Assembly: GCF_963678635.1 (NCBI RefSeq)
Contig: NC_087066.1
Location: 12,322,517 to 12,386,516 of the forward strand
Source: Symsagittifera roscoffensis
Lineage: Eukaryota; Xenacoelomorpha; Acoela; Convolutidae
Direction of reading: 5' to 3'
Length of the DNA stretch: 64,000 bases
The notes below the pieces were generated by a model, which worked only from the letters and a program-made list of their open reading frames with translations, had not been told where the DNA came from and did not search any database. The translations under genes were made by a program, and so were the position numbers. Positions 1 to 12,030 of the stretch are shown here, piece after piece. Position 1 is the first letter of the stretch. Each line of letters begins with the position of its first letter.

Positions 1-106
1 TATTTAAAACATGCGTGAAATTTACGTAACTAGGTTAAAACTACGGAAGCTCGTATAAACATTCAGTTAACTTGTCTGAACTCATACACATGTTTTTGGC
101 TGCTAA

Positions 107-647
107 TTGTTCCGACTTTCGGTCTGAAAGTAACGGAATATTTGTGCTCGGGTTGAGTTTTTGTTTTTCTTCAGACAAATTTCGACTTTTTAACTAGCCA
201 TTTTTGACGGAATTTTTTTTTATATCATTCAAAAGATATTGTTGCCCTGAGCTCAAATTTGAAAAGATATTTCACCTGTGATCAATTTTTGTAAACATAT
301 GGGGGTTTAAGGATTGCCACTTTGACAAATTTGGGACAATTAACGCGCGATATATTTCGCGCTATTAACGCGTAAGCGGAGAGTTAATCCGTCTCAGAAA
401 TCGCTCCAAATTGGTTGAAAGAAGCTTATTTGCTATAACTGATTTGTTACAAGGAGCGAAATCTATCTTTTTCTATTTTATATGGCGTCTGGGGGGATGA
501 TTTTTATAAAAAATTTCAATTTTTAGAATTTTTTTTTTTTTCATTTTATTTTATTACATTAAATTTTTTATGTTATTACTGCTCCATAATACCTTAAAAG
601 GCAGTCGGAACATTCAGGGCTTTGCCCTGATACGAGCAGTTTTGTTT
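107..647 (+). repeat. Dispersed repeat family R, copy 1
   Basis: First of five copies of a unit of about 540 bp. It opens with ttgttccgac, has a GC-rich core with inverted pieces (gcgcga / tcgcgc and ttaacgcg) near 345-375, and closes with a conserved tail (ggcagtcggaac, then the hairpin cagggc-ttt-gccctg, then gatacgagcag). No coding potential was seen. Alignment by eye with copies 2, 4 and 5 covers the whole unit. The tail is the most conserved part. Class of element is not assigned. Confidence 0.75.
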
Positions 648-684
648 TACATTTAGACGTTGCTGCAAAATTTACGTGCAATTA

Positions 685-1227
685 TTGTTCAGACTTTCGA
701 TACAGAAGTAACGAAATATTTGTGGTCGGGGTGGGTTTTTTTTTCGTCAGACAAATTTCGACTTTCTGACTAGTCACTTTTTACGAAATTTTTTTTATAC
801 CATTCAAAAGGTATTGTTGTCCTGAGCCTAAATTTGAAAAAATATTTCACTTGTGACCATTTTTCGTAAAGTTATGAGGGTTTAAAGATTGCCATGTTGG
901 CCATTTTGACCAATTTGGGACAATTAGCGCGCGATATAATTCGCGCTATTAACGCGTAAGCGGAGATTTAATCCGTCTTAGAAATCGTTCCAAATTGTTT
1001 CAAGGAAGCTTATTTGCCAAAAATGATATGTTAATAGGAGCGAAATCTACCATTTTGTACTTTATATAGCGTGTGGTGGGATGATTTTCATAAAAATTTC
1101 AAGTTTTAGAAAACAAAATTTTCATTTTTTTTTATTTCATTTATTTTTTTCATGTTATTACTGCTCCATAAACCTTAAAAGGCAGTCTGGACTTTCAAGG
1201 CTTCCCTCTGATACGAGCAGTCTTGTT
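685..1227 (+). repeat. Dispersed repeat family R, copy 2
   Basis: Full-length second copy in the same orientation, 578 bp downstream of copy 1. It has the same GC-rich core near 925-965 and the same tail at 1159-1227, but its tail hairpin is damaged (aaggcttccctct). The ORF-like stretches in both strands here are by-products of the repeat, not genes. Confidence 0.75.
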
Positions 1228-1741
1228 ATGTTTTTTATGCTCACTGGAAACGTTGATATTGGTGTATTTGTTCTTATAAGGAATTTCTTTCTCTTTTCTA
1301 TTTTTCCGATGAATTGGGTTTGAAAATTTGCTATACATCGGTGTTTTCGTACAAAACTTGTGAGTATTTGATAACCCAACAGATCTACGATGCGATCTAC
1401 AGACCCGGACCCGAGTAGAGTTAGAGAATACCTTGAACATCTGTTTCTAAGTCAAAACGAAGGTGGTTTGAAGTTCACTGCGAGCCAATAACCTCCAAGA
1501 AGTTCCCTGTGAGCCGTTTTCAAATGCTGTCCCTTCAGCAGTTGCCCTTGAAAATGAGGAACCGTTTGTAAAGTTTGTAGCTTGACTTTTGAAAAAAGTG
1601 TGATCGACTGAGTTCGATCCGATGTGGATTTTTTCTCCTGATATACGATTGTCCTGAACGCTAAGATAGGAGATAGAAATTTGAAGGCGCATAGTTTTAC
1701 TTAATCATACGCTAAAAAATTATCTGATCAAGAATCCAATG

Positions 1742-2094
1742 TAGAAGTTATGAGGGTTTAAAGATTGCTATTTTGGTCAATTTGGGACAATTAACTCGCG
1801 ACATATTTCGCGCTATTAACGCGTAAGCGAGATTTAATCCGTCTTAGAAAGCGTTCCAAATTGATTCAAGGAAGCTTATATGCCATAATTGATTTGTTAA
1901 TAGGAGCAAAATCTATCACTTTGTACTTAATATGGCATGTGGGGGGATGTTTTCACAAAAAATCTCAATTTTTTAGAAAAAAAAAATTATTTTTACTTAT
2001 TTACATTTAAAATCTTCCATTTTATTACTGCTCCATAGACCTTAAAAGGCAGTCGGAACTTTCAGGGCTTCGCCCTGATACGAGCAGTCTTGTT
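1742..2094 (+). repeat. Dispersed repeat family R, copy 3 (5' truncated)
   Basis: About 350 bp that match the right two thirds of copies 1 and 2, starting at gaagttatgagggttt and ending with an intact tail hairpin (cagggcttcgccctg) and gatacgagcagtcttgtt. The left part of the unit is missing. DNA between 1228 and 1741 is unrelated and shows no gene. Confidence 0.7.
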
Positions 2095-3295
2095 GTTTTT
2101 AGCAGTTAACTAAGAGATCATTAAGTGCTGACTATCGGATATAATAAATAAATGCAAAAAGCTACAACAGATAAAAATTATAAAGAAGGCCAAATGGCAT
2201 ATTTCAGACAATTTGCAAGCACAAATTTGGCACAAAATACAGGACGTAAGCTGGAACCCAAGCTGGCAAAAAGAGATAAAAATCAAACAAATCAAAAACT
2301 CGCCAAATAATTTGACAATGGACACAAAAGTTGAGATAAAACTCCCACTTTTCTGATTAAAACTGTATCTACCATAGCTAAAGTTTTCCCGTCGCCAAGG
2401 GGAGTGTGGTACTTCTCAGGCAGTAACCATGATAATAATATTATTTATGCATGAATCTATTATTTTATCAGGTCAAGGTCAAGCAAGATGTAACCTTATC
2501 GCCAACCGTAGTTGGCAGAGTGAGTTTCAATATGCTAAAGCGCGACTCAGCTGCTAAAATCTCTAAGAGAACAACTAGATGTTCTGAGAACTATTTGAAT
2601 TAAACATTTAGCAAACTTGTTATCCTAAAACCTCAGAGTTCTTTCGGGCATCACAACTTATTTACAAAATGACAAATTCCTTCACACAATTTCAATTTCA
2701 ATGTCTCGTTGACAGGCTGCGCTCTTACTGATTATGTAATTTTACTAAAAGTGTTCGTAAACTCATATATTCGATTCGACATATGCGATTAAAACCTAAA
2801 GTAATATCGCGTGTCACATCTTCTAAAATTTTTCTCAGCCTGAACCCAGACAGAAAAAACCTTGATAGTTGATTCTGAACCGATGTTCCTTTTAGCAAAC
2901 GCAAGCAACTGCTGAGCAAAATACCAACAAAAAGTCCGAATGCACATCTCATTGTTAATCGAGTTTTTGGAAGCAAAAAAAAATATTTGTGAACATCACT
3001 AACCGATGGTTAATTTGTGAACATCACTAACCGATGGAACTTGAAAAGTCTACTAAATGCTTTGCCCTATTTTACTTTTTAGATATTCATGAAATTGAAG
3101 GTATAGAACTTGCTAGAATTGTGATTTTATTCTATGGCATTGGATGTGGCGGTCGCATGCTGTATTGTTTCCATAATATGATTACCCGAGCATGCCTAAA
3201 ACTAGTTTTTGTTGGCCCCGTAGACAAAAAAATGTACTCATTCTCTTATTTGCTATTACTTATCGAAGCTTACAACCTAGCTACAAAAACTGATA
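2095..3295. other. Region without a recognised gene
   Basis: AT-rich sequence between repeat copies. A minus-strand reading of 83 codons at 2725-2976 begins with a hydrophobic, signal-peptide-like stretch (codons from about 10 to 29), but it has no recognised domain and no homologous copy in the window, so it is not called as a gene. The direct repeat gtgaacatcactaaccgatgg occurs twice in tandem at about 2990-3035. Nothing else stands out. Confidence 0.4.
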
Positions 3296-3823
3296 CAAGA
3301 CTGCTCGTATCAGGGCAAAGCCCTGAATGTTCCGATTGCCTTTTAAGGTTTATGGAGCAGCAGTAATAACATTTAAAAAATTAATTGAAATAAAATAAAA
3401 TGAAAATGTTTTTTAAATTTTTTATGAAAATCATCCCCCCACATGCCATATAAAGTACAAAAAGGTAGATTTCGTTCCCTGTAACAAATAAATTATGGCA
3501 AATAAGCTTCGTTAAACCAATTTGAAACGATTTCTAAGACGGATTAAATCTCCGCTTACGCGTTTATAGCGCGAAAAATATAGCGCGTTAAATGCCGCAA
3601 ATTGGCCAAAATGGCTCTCTTTAAACCCCCATAACTTAACGAAAAAAAATCACAAGTGAAATATCTTTTCACATTTAAGATCAGGACAAAAATAGCTTTC
3701 GAATGATGTTTAGAAAAATCCGTCAAGTATGGCTAGTTAAGAAGTCGAAATTGGTCTGAAGAAAAAAAAACCACCCCGAGCACAAATATTCCGTTACTTT
3801 CGTATCGAAAATCGGAACAACAA
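3296..3823 (-). repeat. Dispersed repeat family R, copy 4 (reverse)
   Basis: Reverse-oriented copy beginning with the tail (agactgctcgtatcagggc, hairpin intact) and ending with the family's left end near cggaacaa. It lies head to tail with copy 5 at a spacing of 531 bp, so the pair looks like a short tandem array. The 3' end of a 110-codon forward reading (3034-3366) is this repeat's tail, which argues against that reading being a gene. Confidence 0.75.
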
Positions 3824-3825
3824 GA

Positions 3826-4366
3826 CTGTTCGTATCAGGGCAAAGCCCTGAAAGTTCCGACTGCCTTTTAACGTTTATGGAGCAGTAATAACATAAACAA
3901 CATAAAAAAATGAATGATATAAAATAAAATGAAAAGCTTTTCTGAAATTCGAAATTTTTCTATGAAAATCATCTCCCCGCACGCCATACAAAGTACAAAA
4001 CAATAGAATTCGCTCCTTGTAACAAATCAATTATGGCAAATAAGCTTCTTTCAGCCAGTTTGGAACGATTTCTAAAACGGATTAAATCTCCGCTTACGCG
4101 TTAATAGCGCGAATTATATCGCGCGTTAATTGTCCCAAGTTGGTCAAAATGGCCAAAATGACAATCTTTAATTCTCATAACTTTATGAAAAAAGATCACA
4201 GGTAAAATACTTTTTCAAATTTAAGCTCAGGACAACAATAGCTTTCGAATCATATTAGAAAAATCCGTCAAAAATGGCTAGTTAAAAAGTCGAAATTTGT
4301 CTGAAGAAAAAAACCCACCCTGAGCACAAATATTCCGTTATTTTCGTATCGAAAGTTGGAACAAAA
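3826..4366 (-). repeat. Dispersed repeat family R, copy 5 (reverse)
   Basis: Full-length reverse copy directly following copy 4, with tail hairpin at 3837-3851 and the GC-rich core near 4095-4130. It differs from copy 4 by scattered substitutions and small indels. Confidence 0.75.
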
Positions 4367-4487
4367 AAGGAAACCGTCATATGGAAACAAATTTAATGAT
4401 CACTTAGTATACCTGTTCTACGATCAACAATGAACTGCTTCTTGAAGTGCCATCATGAACAAGTCCCATTTATACAAAAGACAGAAA

Positions 4488-4691
4488 CTAATTTGACAAA
4501 AACTGCGCAGTTTCGTTGTATTCCTTTTTTATTCGGAAATCTAAAATTCGTTCATAAATAGCACTTAATTTAATTTGGTTAGAAGGAAATTTTCTTAATA
4601 TGACATCTGTATATTGAAAGTTGTTAAGATTGCCCAACCATCCGCTGACTCTGAGAATGCATAGAAAATTTTCAATTGCACTGACTGCCAT
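4488..4691 (-). CDS. Unrecognised 67-codon reading, possible exon fragment
   Basis: Minus-strand reading with ordinary, non-repetitive composition (internal segment LRKFPSNQIKLSAIYERILDF). Just upstream on the coding strand is a T-rich stretch ending in an AG (around 4693-4715), so it could be the terminal exon of a gene starting further right, or a decayed retroelement gag fragment: the pattern of a Lys-Phe-Pro after an aliphatic run is reminiscent of DUF1759-type gag regions of invertebrate retroelements, but this is only an impression. No second copy occurs in the window. Confidence 0.22.
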   Translation of the reverse strand: MAVSAIENFLCILRVSGWLGNLNNFQYTDVILRKFPSNQIKLSAIYERILDFRIKKEYNETAQFLSN

Positions 4692-6214
4692 ATACTGCTA
4701 CAAATAAAAGTTTAAAAATTAAGCAAGAATTAAGACTACATATGTGAGAGCCATTAAAATGAGAGGAGTGGGATGGGTCTTGGTGCGGGGTTGAAAATGA
4801 TGCGCTATCATTCAATGTAAACCAAATTCAAGTTGTTGCTTTTTTGGAACAAAATAGAAGATGTCAACACTAAACTTGGGTATCCGGTTATTTGAAAAAA
4901 TTTGCAAACAGAAGAACTATATAAAAAGGTTAGAAATTTTTTTTCATTTTTTTCGACCATTTTCAATATTTTCAAATATTCTTTTTTTTAAACACAAGAA
5001 AAATTCAAGATCCGTTTCAAAAACAAGACAAAGTCTTAAATAAACCAACTATAATAGAGGAGCCATATAGTCAATTTATGTTACGAGCCCTTCTCATCTA
5101 CTACCGTTGTGTAATTTAGGCTAAAAATCTGAAAAACTAGGTCAAAATTTTTCGATTTCTTTTGAAACTACTTGAAGAACAGCAGGGGCGGGTCTAAAAC
5201 TTTTTCGATGGGGTGGAGGTTTTTTTCGGCGCGGACTCTTCCTCAAAATTAGCATACAATGGCTTCAAAGGCGCCTCTAGAAAATTTAAGGGTCGGTCAA
5301 CCAAAAACGGATGTCATAAGATAATAAAAGGGGGAACTCCCTATTAGTGGGGAGGGTGTCCAAACCATGAGGAAAAGGCGTCTGCAACCTCAACCCCCCT
5401 CCCCGTAAATCAACTCAAAAAGTATAATTTCAGAGTTCGATTCGGTTTTTTCACTGTTTTTTTTTCATGTAAAAAATTAAAGCATTGAGACAGTATAATT
5501 TTTTAAATATAAGTATTTAAACCTGAAAAGTTTAGAGTAACCTAACTATGACAGCAACTACTCCGCCTTTTTTGCTATCTCTCAATTGTGATTTGAATGG
5601 TCGTTAAGTCGTTTTCATTTCCCAAACTCTCAGACGATTGGTTGAAAAGTGGTTTCTGTATTGCTTGAAAATAACTGTTTTCATAAAAATTAGCATGAAA
5701 CTGTTTAGATTCAGGTCAAAAAAATAATTCAAGATTGAGTCTTGTCAAAAATATGAAAGTATAAATGTCATTAAAAAGACAGTTCTAATTTTTGTTAAAA
5801 ACAAATGCATCAAATTTGGTTTTTGTGCCGAATGAATTTTGTGTTTTCAAAGAAAATTGTTTTTTTTTGTTCTGATAAAACTCAATCAAAACATCCCCAT
5901 GCCGTATTCTAATTTTTGTTTTTTGCGGCTAAAAACGAAATCACGAGGACAAGTACAATTTTGTCCCAATTTCACAACCAATTGATTTTACAAAGGCCAT
6001 AGTCCATCCAAAGATGAATTTCAAAATGTAGAGACGAAAAGGCTGATACTTGACTACTTTTTATCAAACTATTGCGCCTTAACCTAACTATATGGAATGT
6101 TCACAATTTAAATCTTACCGCCATATATATGTAGTGGTACTCCATCGCATACTCGCGGTACTCCATCGAACACTCTTAAAAACATTTTCGCTCAAGCTAA
6201 GATGATAAAACAAT
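4692..6214. other. Region without a recognised gene; degraded repeat at about 5180-5420
   Basis: AT-rich DNA without convincing coding sequence. The stretch 5180-5420 (cggcgcggactc, aggcgcctctagaaaa, then runs of C and G) resembles the low-complexity ends of another dispersed family seen at 49.8-50.0, 53.4-53.8 and 54.0-54.3 kb (family F below). The 60-codon reading at 4861-5043 is low-complexity and not supported as a gene. Confidence 0.35.
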
Positions 6215-8700
6215 CCTAGCAGATCAATCAGATTATGTTTATGATCCTGAAAAACACCATGATGTTTTTATTGGTACACCAAATGCAACTTCAAGTTAAG
6301 CGATTCAAAAAATTTCATTTCAGGAAAAATATTTGAGAATTATTGCAATAACAACAGATAAAACACAATTAAAATACAAATCCACAACAATTACAATTTA
6401 TAAACAGAACAGATAAAACCAACTTGAACTCAAAATTCATTCATGTAAGAAATAATGTTAAGCGAAACAGAATTTTACAACTCCATCGCAATTTACATAT
6501 AAAGAAATTGTTACAATAAAACCAGAAACAGTACAGCAAAGCACCTCACCAAAACACCCAACAATTGCAATACCACATAATAAAAACCGTATGTCGCCCC
6601 AGCAATCTTATTTATAGTCATCGACTAAAAAAAATTCATTTGGTCAGTATTCAAAATGGATTATTAAACAGAAAGACCTATAATCAAAAAACGTCGAAAC
6701 ATCAAAAAAAATCATTTATAATTCTTCAAAAGATAATAATGACTTTTTTTTTCGCAATTAATAATATCAAAAATTCTTTGCAAATCAAGCTAAAACAAAA
6801 ATCCACAGTCCCTTGATACTAGCTTTTATTAACATTAACCATTAACCTAAAAAAGAAATTCACATTCAGTCTTCTTTCGCAATAAAAAGTTTTGTCAAAC
6901 AGACCAATCTGATAATAACCCAATTTCAAACGAAACAAACAAAATGGACAAAAAATCAAAACTATTTCTCGGAAAAAAAAACAATTTATTGTCAAAACCA
7001 ACAACCACCAGAACACTTCACTCGAATAAAATATCAATGGTACGACGAAGAACGACCAGATATTTACGAACCATATTTAGACCTACAAAAACTAAACAAC
7101 GAAAAACTAAACATCCAATCCAACCATTTTCCACATTATCAAATCAAAACCCACACAAAACCCACACAAATCCCTTCAATTACTCGAAGTTATCGTCCTG
7201 AAGCAATGAAAAATGAAACATCATTTACATCCTACTTTATACAACATGAAAATAGTAGGCACCAGCTTTCAAACTTCACTCAACTAACAAATGCAGCAGA
7301 ATCACTATAAATAAAAATGAATCCATATCTCATGGGTGGGTCATCAATGAAATCAAATTAACCCCTATTGGTTTTTACAGAAACAGACCATGAATACTCT
7401 GTTGAAGGTTACTCAGATGCCGAACAGCAGGTCTAAATTTTAATATAGGCCCAAAACCTATAAACAAAACTCTTCGCCTAAACTGGATTAATAGACGCAC
7501 AGCAATATTACAAACAATGATTGACTGAGCAGTCCGAACTTTCTCAGTTTTACCAATGGAAACAAGTACCGACTGGAAGCGTTTAGTGCAAGAACTTCGT
7601 TGAGTCCGAAAGAAATATAAAACATCAAAGAGTTTTTTGTTTTAGAAATTCATCGGAATACCAAACGAAACAAAAACGCAACTAGCTGTAAGAAAAGAAA
7701 CATTGGTATGAAAGGCATACTCTTCAAATACACATAAAAACAAAAACACCAAAAGTAACAGAAGTTCAAATGATGACTTTAACAGCTCAATTACAGAAAT
7801 TAGCAACCAAGAGAAGTGCATCAACAACTCTATCAATACGCGAACCAAATTCTGATTTTAGGAATTTTGTATACAAACTAGAAAAGCACAAATCACAGTG
7901 AAAGTAGACGAAACAGAAGAAAAAAGAAACTTCAAAAAATTTCAAATAATAAACAAATACATCACATACAAACAATATTCAAGACTCTGAAAAAGAACTA
8001 CAAAAAAATTACAATCTATTCAATATATACAATAGAAAACCAATTTATAAAGAAAAAAGCCCATGCAAAAATTTGTGTAATTTTTGTAGACGATACGGAC
8101 ACAGCATCGCCGAAAGTTTTTAAACTCAACAAGATAAAACAAGTCGACCACCAAAACATAAATAAGCAAATAAAACTTTTTAGCAGTACGTGTAAAACGA
8201 TCAAATTTCATCTAATAGTAGTTTTCAAAGTAAGAATACTTCAGGAAAACCCTTATAATCTAAGTCTAAGTTTTGTAAATCAAAATCGCCCTACAACTAT
8301 AACTCCCAAGGAAGATTCTAGAGAGAAGAAATTTGTACTATAATTCAAAAAACGATTATAACCCTTCCAATAGCCGCAACAGTCAATATGGAAAAAAATT
8401 TTCAAGGTCAAACTCGAATAGATGTAATTGTTTTAATTACCGTAGGTATCGATCATATCCAAAAAAACGTACGAGAAATTACTCAAATTACCATTCTATA
8501 AACTACTGACCTAAGCGTAATGAACATTATTTAAGCAATCGTTATAGAAATAATCCAAAAAAAATTTACAAAAGTAGGAGTAAAAATCAGCGACATTGAG
8601 TAATATCTAGTATTTATAGAAATAGGAATAATATTTATATTAATATAACATCTCGAAATTTCTTAAAATCACCACATTGAAGTAATGATTCCCAAAAATG
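6215..8700 (+). pseudogene. gag remnant of element 0
   Basis: Homologous to the gag of elements A, B and D. Around 6220 the reading resembles the segment with TDD/WDPEW-like residues. At 7225-7360 the capsid start is recognisable (MNPYLMGGSS at about 7319-7348), followed by the rest of the capsid with stops. The zinc knuckle is still visible at 8076-8117 (CNFCRRYGHSIAES), where the last cysteine of the CCHC motif has become serine. The following tract is rich in Asn, Ser, Tyr and Arg, as in the other copies. Multiple in-frame stops and frameshifts make it non-functional. Confidence 0.72.
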
Positions 8701-8988
8701 CAAATTGACCATCCCAAAATCCCAAAAGTACACCCCTAAACATCACTGGTAAATTAACTAAAAACAAAAAAACTGTGAAACACTTACTGAAATCCCCGGA
8801 GTTTCAACAAATGAAACCCCAAATTTACATTTAAATTACATTTACTGAAATAATATGAACAAAAATTACTGAATTGATCAGCCAGATGGAAACGCCGATA
8901 ACTCGAAAAAATTCAAGTAGCGGATACAACATATCTTCCAAACCAGATAACAACTCTCGAAAAAACTAATAATTTATTCAAAATGTAA

Positions 8989-9347
8989 ACGCTGAAAAAA
9001 GGTAACAAATGATAAGAATTTGTATAAGAAATCAACAAAGAGAATCAGAAAACATTCGAAAACCAAAAAATCGAAACTCCAATAAAAATTTTTACAGACA
9101 CGTTACCTGTTTACAAATGAAAAACCTTATAGAATGAGACTACCAAGTATAACTTAGTATAAAAACTGTTGGTGTATGTTAAGTTATACTTGGTAGTCCT
9201 ATTCTATAAGGTTTTTCATTTGTAAACATGAATCCTTTCTGTAGGAACTTTCATTAAAATTTCAATTTTTTGGTTTTCGATTGGTTTCTGATTCTCTTTG
9301 TTGACTTCTTTTACAAATTCTTACCGTTTGTTACTTTTTTTCAGCGT
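8989..9347. repeat. Long palindrome inside element 0
   Basis: Two arms of 168 bp (8989-9156 and 9180-9347) are reverse complements with a few mismatches, separated by a 23 bp spacer. The inner ends are ccaagtataactta and taagttatacttgg; the outer ends acgctga and tcagcgt. The left arm is in the normal orientation of the element (it matches the part of B just upstream of its protease), so the right arm is an inverted duplicate that takes the place of the protease-coding sequence. Confidence 0.85.
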
Positions 9348-9349
9348 AT

Positions 9350-12030
9350 AAAACCTTTTCCTAAAAGACTTCAAAAACAACCAGCATATATTTCAGGGTT
9401 CTATCATATTTACAAAGAAAACATCTGAACTATTAAATGGATACATCTTTAATTTCCCAAAAACTAAAATTCACCAATAAAAGAATCATCAAATTGCCCA
9501 AAAACTTTATATGTCTGACCTTAAATTCCAAACAATTCAAAAAGTTTTTTTGCGTAGTAAAATCAGCAAAGCATACAATTGATTCCAGAACAGATGACAT
9601 CAAACTACATGTGTACGACAGATCATTATACACAGTCACCCTTTCTGTAGGACTTCTAGGACACTGTGAATCAAATATCACAGTACATCCAGAAAAAAGC
9701 ATACATAAATAAAATAAACTTCTAAGTTTCCATATTTTCCAATCCCTTAAACTTAAAGGAGAACTTTCTAATGAAAACAATGTCAAGGACCAAAAGCGAA
9801 CTAACGATTAATAACAAAGTAATCACATTTTAAACCTACATTTCAAATTATGAAGAACACATCAGAACAACAGAAATTTTTACTCAGGCTTACCTTTCAA
9901 CATTCGCAAATAAATCAAGACGCAAACTATCAATACATTTTCAAGATATACCGAATACGCTTCTAGATGTTCTCGTACAACACAAAAAACTTTTACCTAT
10001 AAATGAAGACCAACAATCAAAATGTAATAAATTCATAAACCCAGTTATCAAATCAGCAAAAGGAGAATAACTAAAAACCGTACTCGGCGCTACATACCTT
10101 AAATCACTTTTTGACGAACCGAAATTGAACTGGCTAATTGAACCAAAACAAGAAACTGGCACCAAGATTAATTAAAAAAACACAACCAACATGAATAGTG
10201 AAAACAATCAAATGCCTCTAGTTGAGTAGTCACGACGATTGGAACAATAGAAACCCAGCAATACACAGTTAAAAGTTTATTCTATGGAATATCCGTAGGA
10301 CCAGCAGCAATGATGAGTAAAATATTTCAACCAAGAGTTTTAAGCACAAAAGTGATCACATACTTAAACGATGATTTCGTTTAATCACAAACAAAAGCAG
10401 TAGTGTTTATAGTTTAGAAACACACTACAAAATTTCATAAACAGCAAATACAAAAACAGCCCCAGATAAAACTCATTTTTTTCTTACACGGGTTTAAGTT
10501 TTAGGACATAAAACCAAAGGAAAAACGATAACACTTATTGAAACTGAAATAAATGAAATTTAGTTTTACAGCCACCCTATAAAAAAAATCAAAGATTTCC
10601 TTGGCATTTTAGATTTTTTAAACAAATTATGTATAAAAAAAGTGTTTGTTTCTCAGACCATTTTCCTTTATTTTATGTCAACAGAATAATTTCAAATGTA
10701 CAATTGAGCAATAAAAAAGATTTGATGAAATTGAAAATAACTTATTAGTGAAAAAGTATTAAAAGACACAAATCAACTATTCTATGCTTTGTGTGACGCA
10801 TCCAGTTTTGGAAAAAGCGCAGTCTTTGTACAACACATCAACGAACAATTGAATTTCCTATCTGCAATGTTACGCTTATTCACCCAAAAAGAATCAATAC
10901 TCTCTGTTTTAATGAAAGAATGCACAGCCATCACATACACACTTACAGAATTTGAGTTTTTCATACTGGGATCAAAATATCCATCAGTTTTATTAACAGA
11001 TCACAAAACCATAATTATTCTTCTCTCACTAAAATCCAACCCAAATCATAGAATACTTAAATTCAAACTGATATCGATAAAAATCCAATGTTACTATACA
11101 ATTGGACAGCAGGAAAAACGTTGCTCTTCCATACACACTAAGTTGATATACTCCAACTGAATCATTAACACTTAAAACTACGATTGAATTTGCACAAAAA
11201 AAATCTTTTTTTTTGCAAAAATTTAATTTTTAACACAGTTAGAATGCAAATACCCAGTAACAATTGTTTCAGGTACGATCAAAACCATCATTAGAAAGCA
11301 CACTTATCGGGTAAAAACACATTTAACTCTATCCCACATTCTTCATGAATTTAAAGTATTACAGAAATTGAAAAAACTTAGGCAAATCCTTCAACGAAAG
11401 AATCTGTTTCCCTTAAAAAAAAACAAGATTTAGTCGACATAATAAATCTTACAGGATCATTAGGTTCGAAAAAAACACTCAATTAAAAAGTTTCAGATCT
11501 TAGAGATGCCTTCGATAATGTTCCCTTAACTCAATCAGGAATACAAAACGATTTTTGAACCATGTACACCTCAACTGACAACTGAATTACTTTAAAAGTA
11601 TCAGACCCAGTGTCAGATAATTGAAATTATGGCACAACTACAAAATGAAACCTGTCAAAGCCGGTATCACTATGATAGGAAATAAAACCCTATCATGATA
11701 TTTTGAAAAATTCAATAATACATTCTCTAATTAAATTACAGAGATTTTAGAATATCATTACACCGATACAGAAGTACCCTGTTTACCATTAATTTTATTT
11801 CAAATCGTTTTTCATAACATCCAATCCTCAAATATTTTGTTACAGAAAGGACATTTTCTTACAAAAAAAAACATATTATATTTTTATACAAATTTTTTCT
11901 TTCACAAATGCACCAATTTGGATTAAAGTACTCTGTAATGACTGTCTAAGAACAGGATGCCAGGTTTCTCAAAATCTACCATCAGATCTACCAAGCGATA
12001 AAAATTATCAGAAAAAAATCAAGTCACGTG
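9350..12030 (+). pseudogene. pol remnant of element 0 (RT, RNase H, start of integrase)
   Basis: From about 9350 the readings match B after its protease: the pre-RT region with LSVGLLGHCESN at about 9640-9680 (B has LLLGLLGYCETN), then RT with a remnant of the MNSAYNQMPL segment at about 10,190 and of the YLDD region at about 10,360-10,380. RNase H follows, still open over 10,789-11,160 with CDASSFGKSAVF and the TDHKTI motif. The integrase zinc-binding region is at about 11,820-11,960, where NDCLRTGC is what remains of the paired cysteines. Homology ends before the DDE core. Stops and indels throughout. Confidence 0.72.

Larger units (their letters stand above)
6215..12030 (+). mobile_element. 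Element 0: old, decayed Ty3/gypsy gag-pol copy without LTRs
   Basis: Collinear by eye with element B (24.9-31.5 kb) from the gag N-terminal region to the integrase zinc-binding region, but carrying many stops and indels. No LTR of the 409 bp family is found on either side: homology fades near 6215 and stops near 12,030. It is much more diverged from A, B and D than they are from each other, so it is an older insertion or a related lineage. A 359 bp palindrome replaces the protease interval. Confidence 0.75.

Noticed and set aside
1081-1692. Several readings of 70-80 codons on both strands
   Set aside because: Most of them overlap or run into repeat family R; they have low-complexity composition and no conserved frame between repeat copies.
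3034-3366. 110-codon forward reading as a gene
   Set aside because: Its last third is the tail of repeat copy 4 and the rest has no recognised feature or splice context.
107-4366. Repeat family R as Helitrons because of the 3' hairpin
   Set aside because: The bases after the hairpin do not form a CTRR end at a constant place and no TC start was found, so the class is left open.
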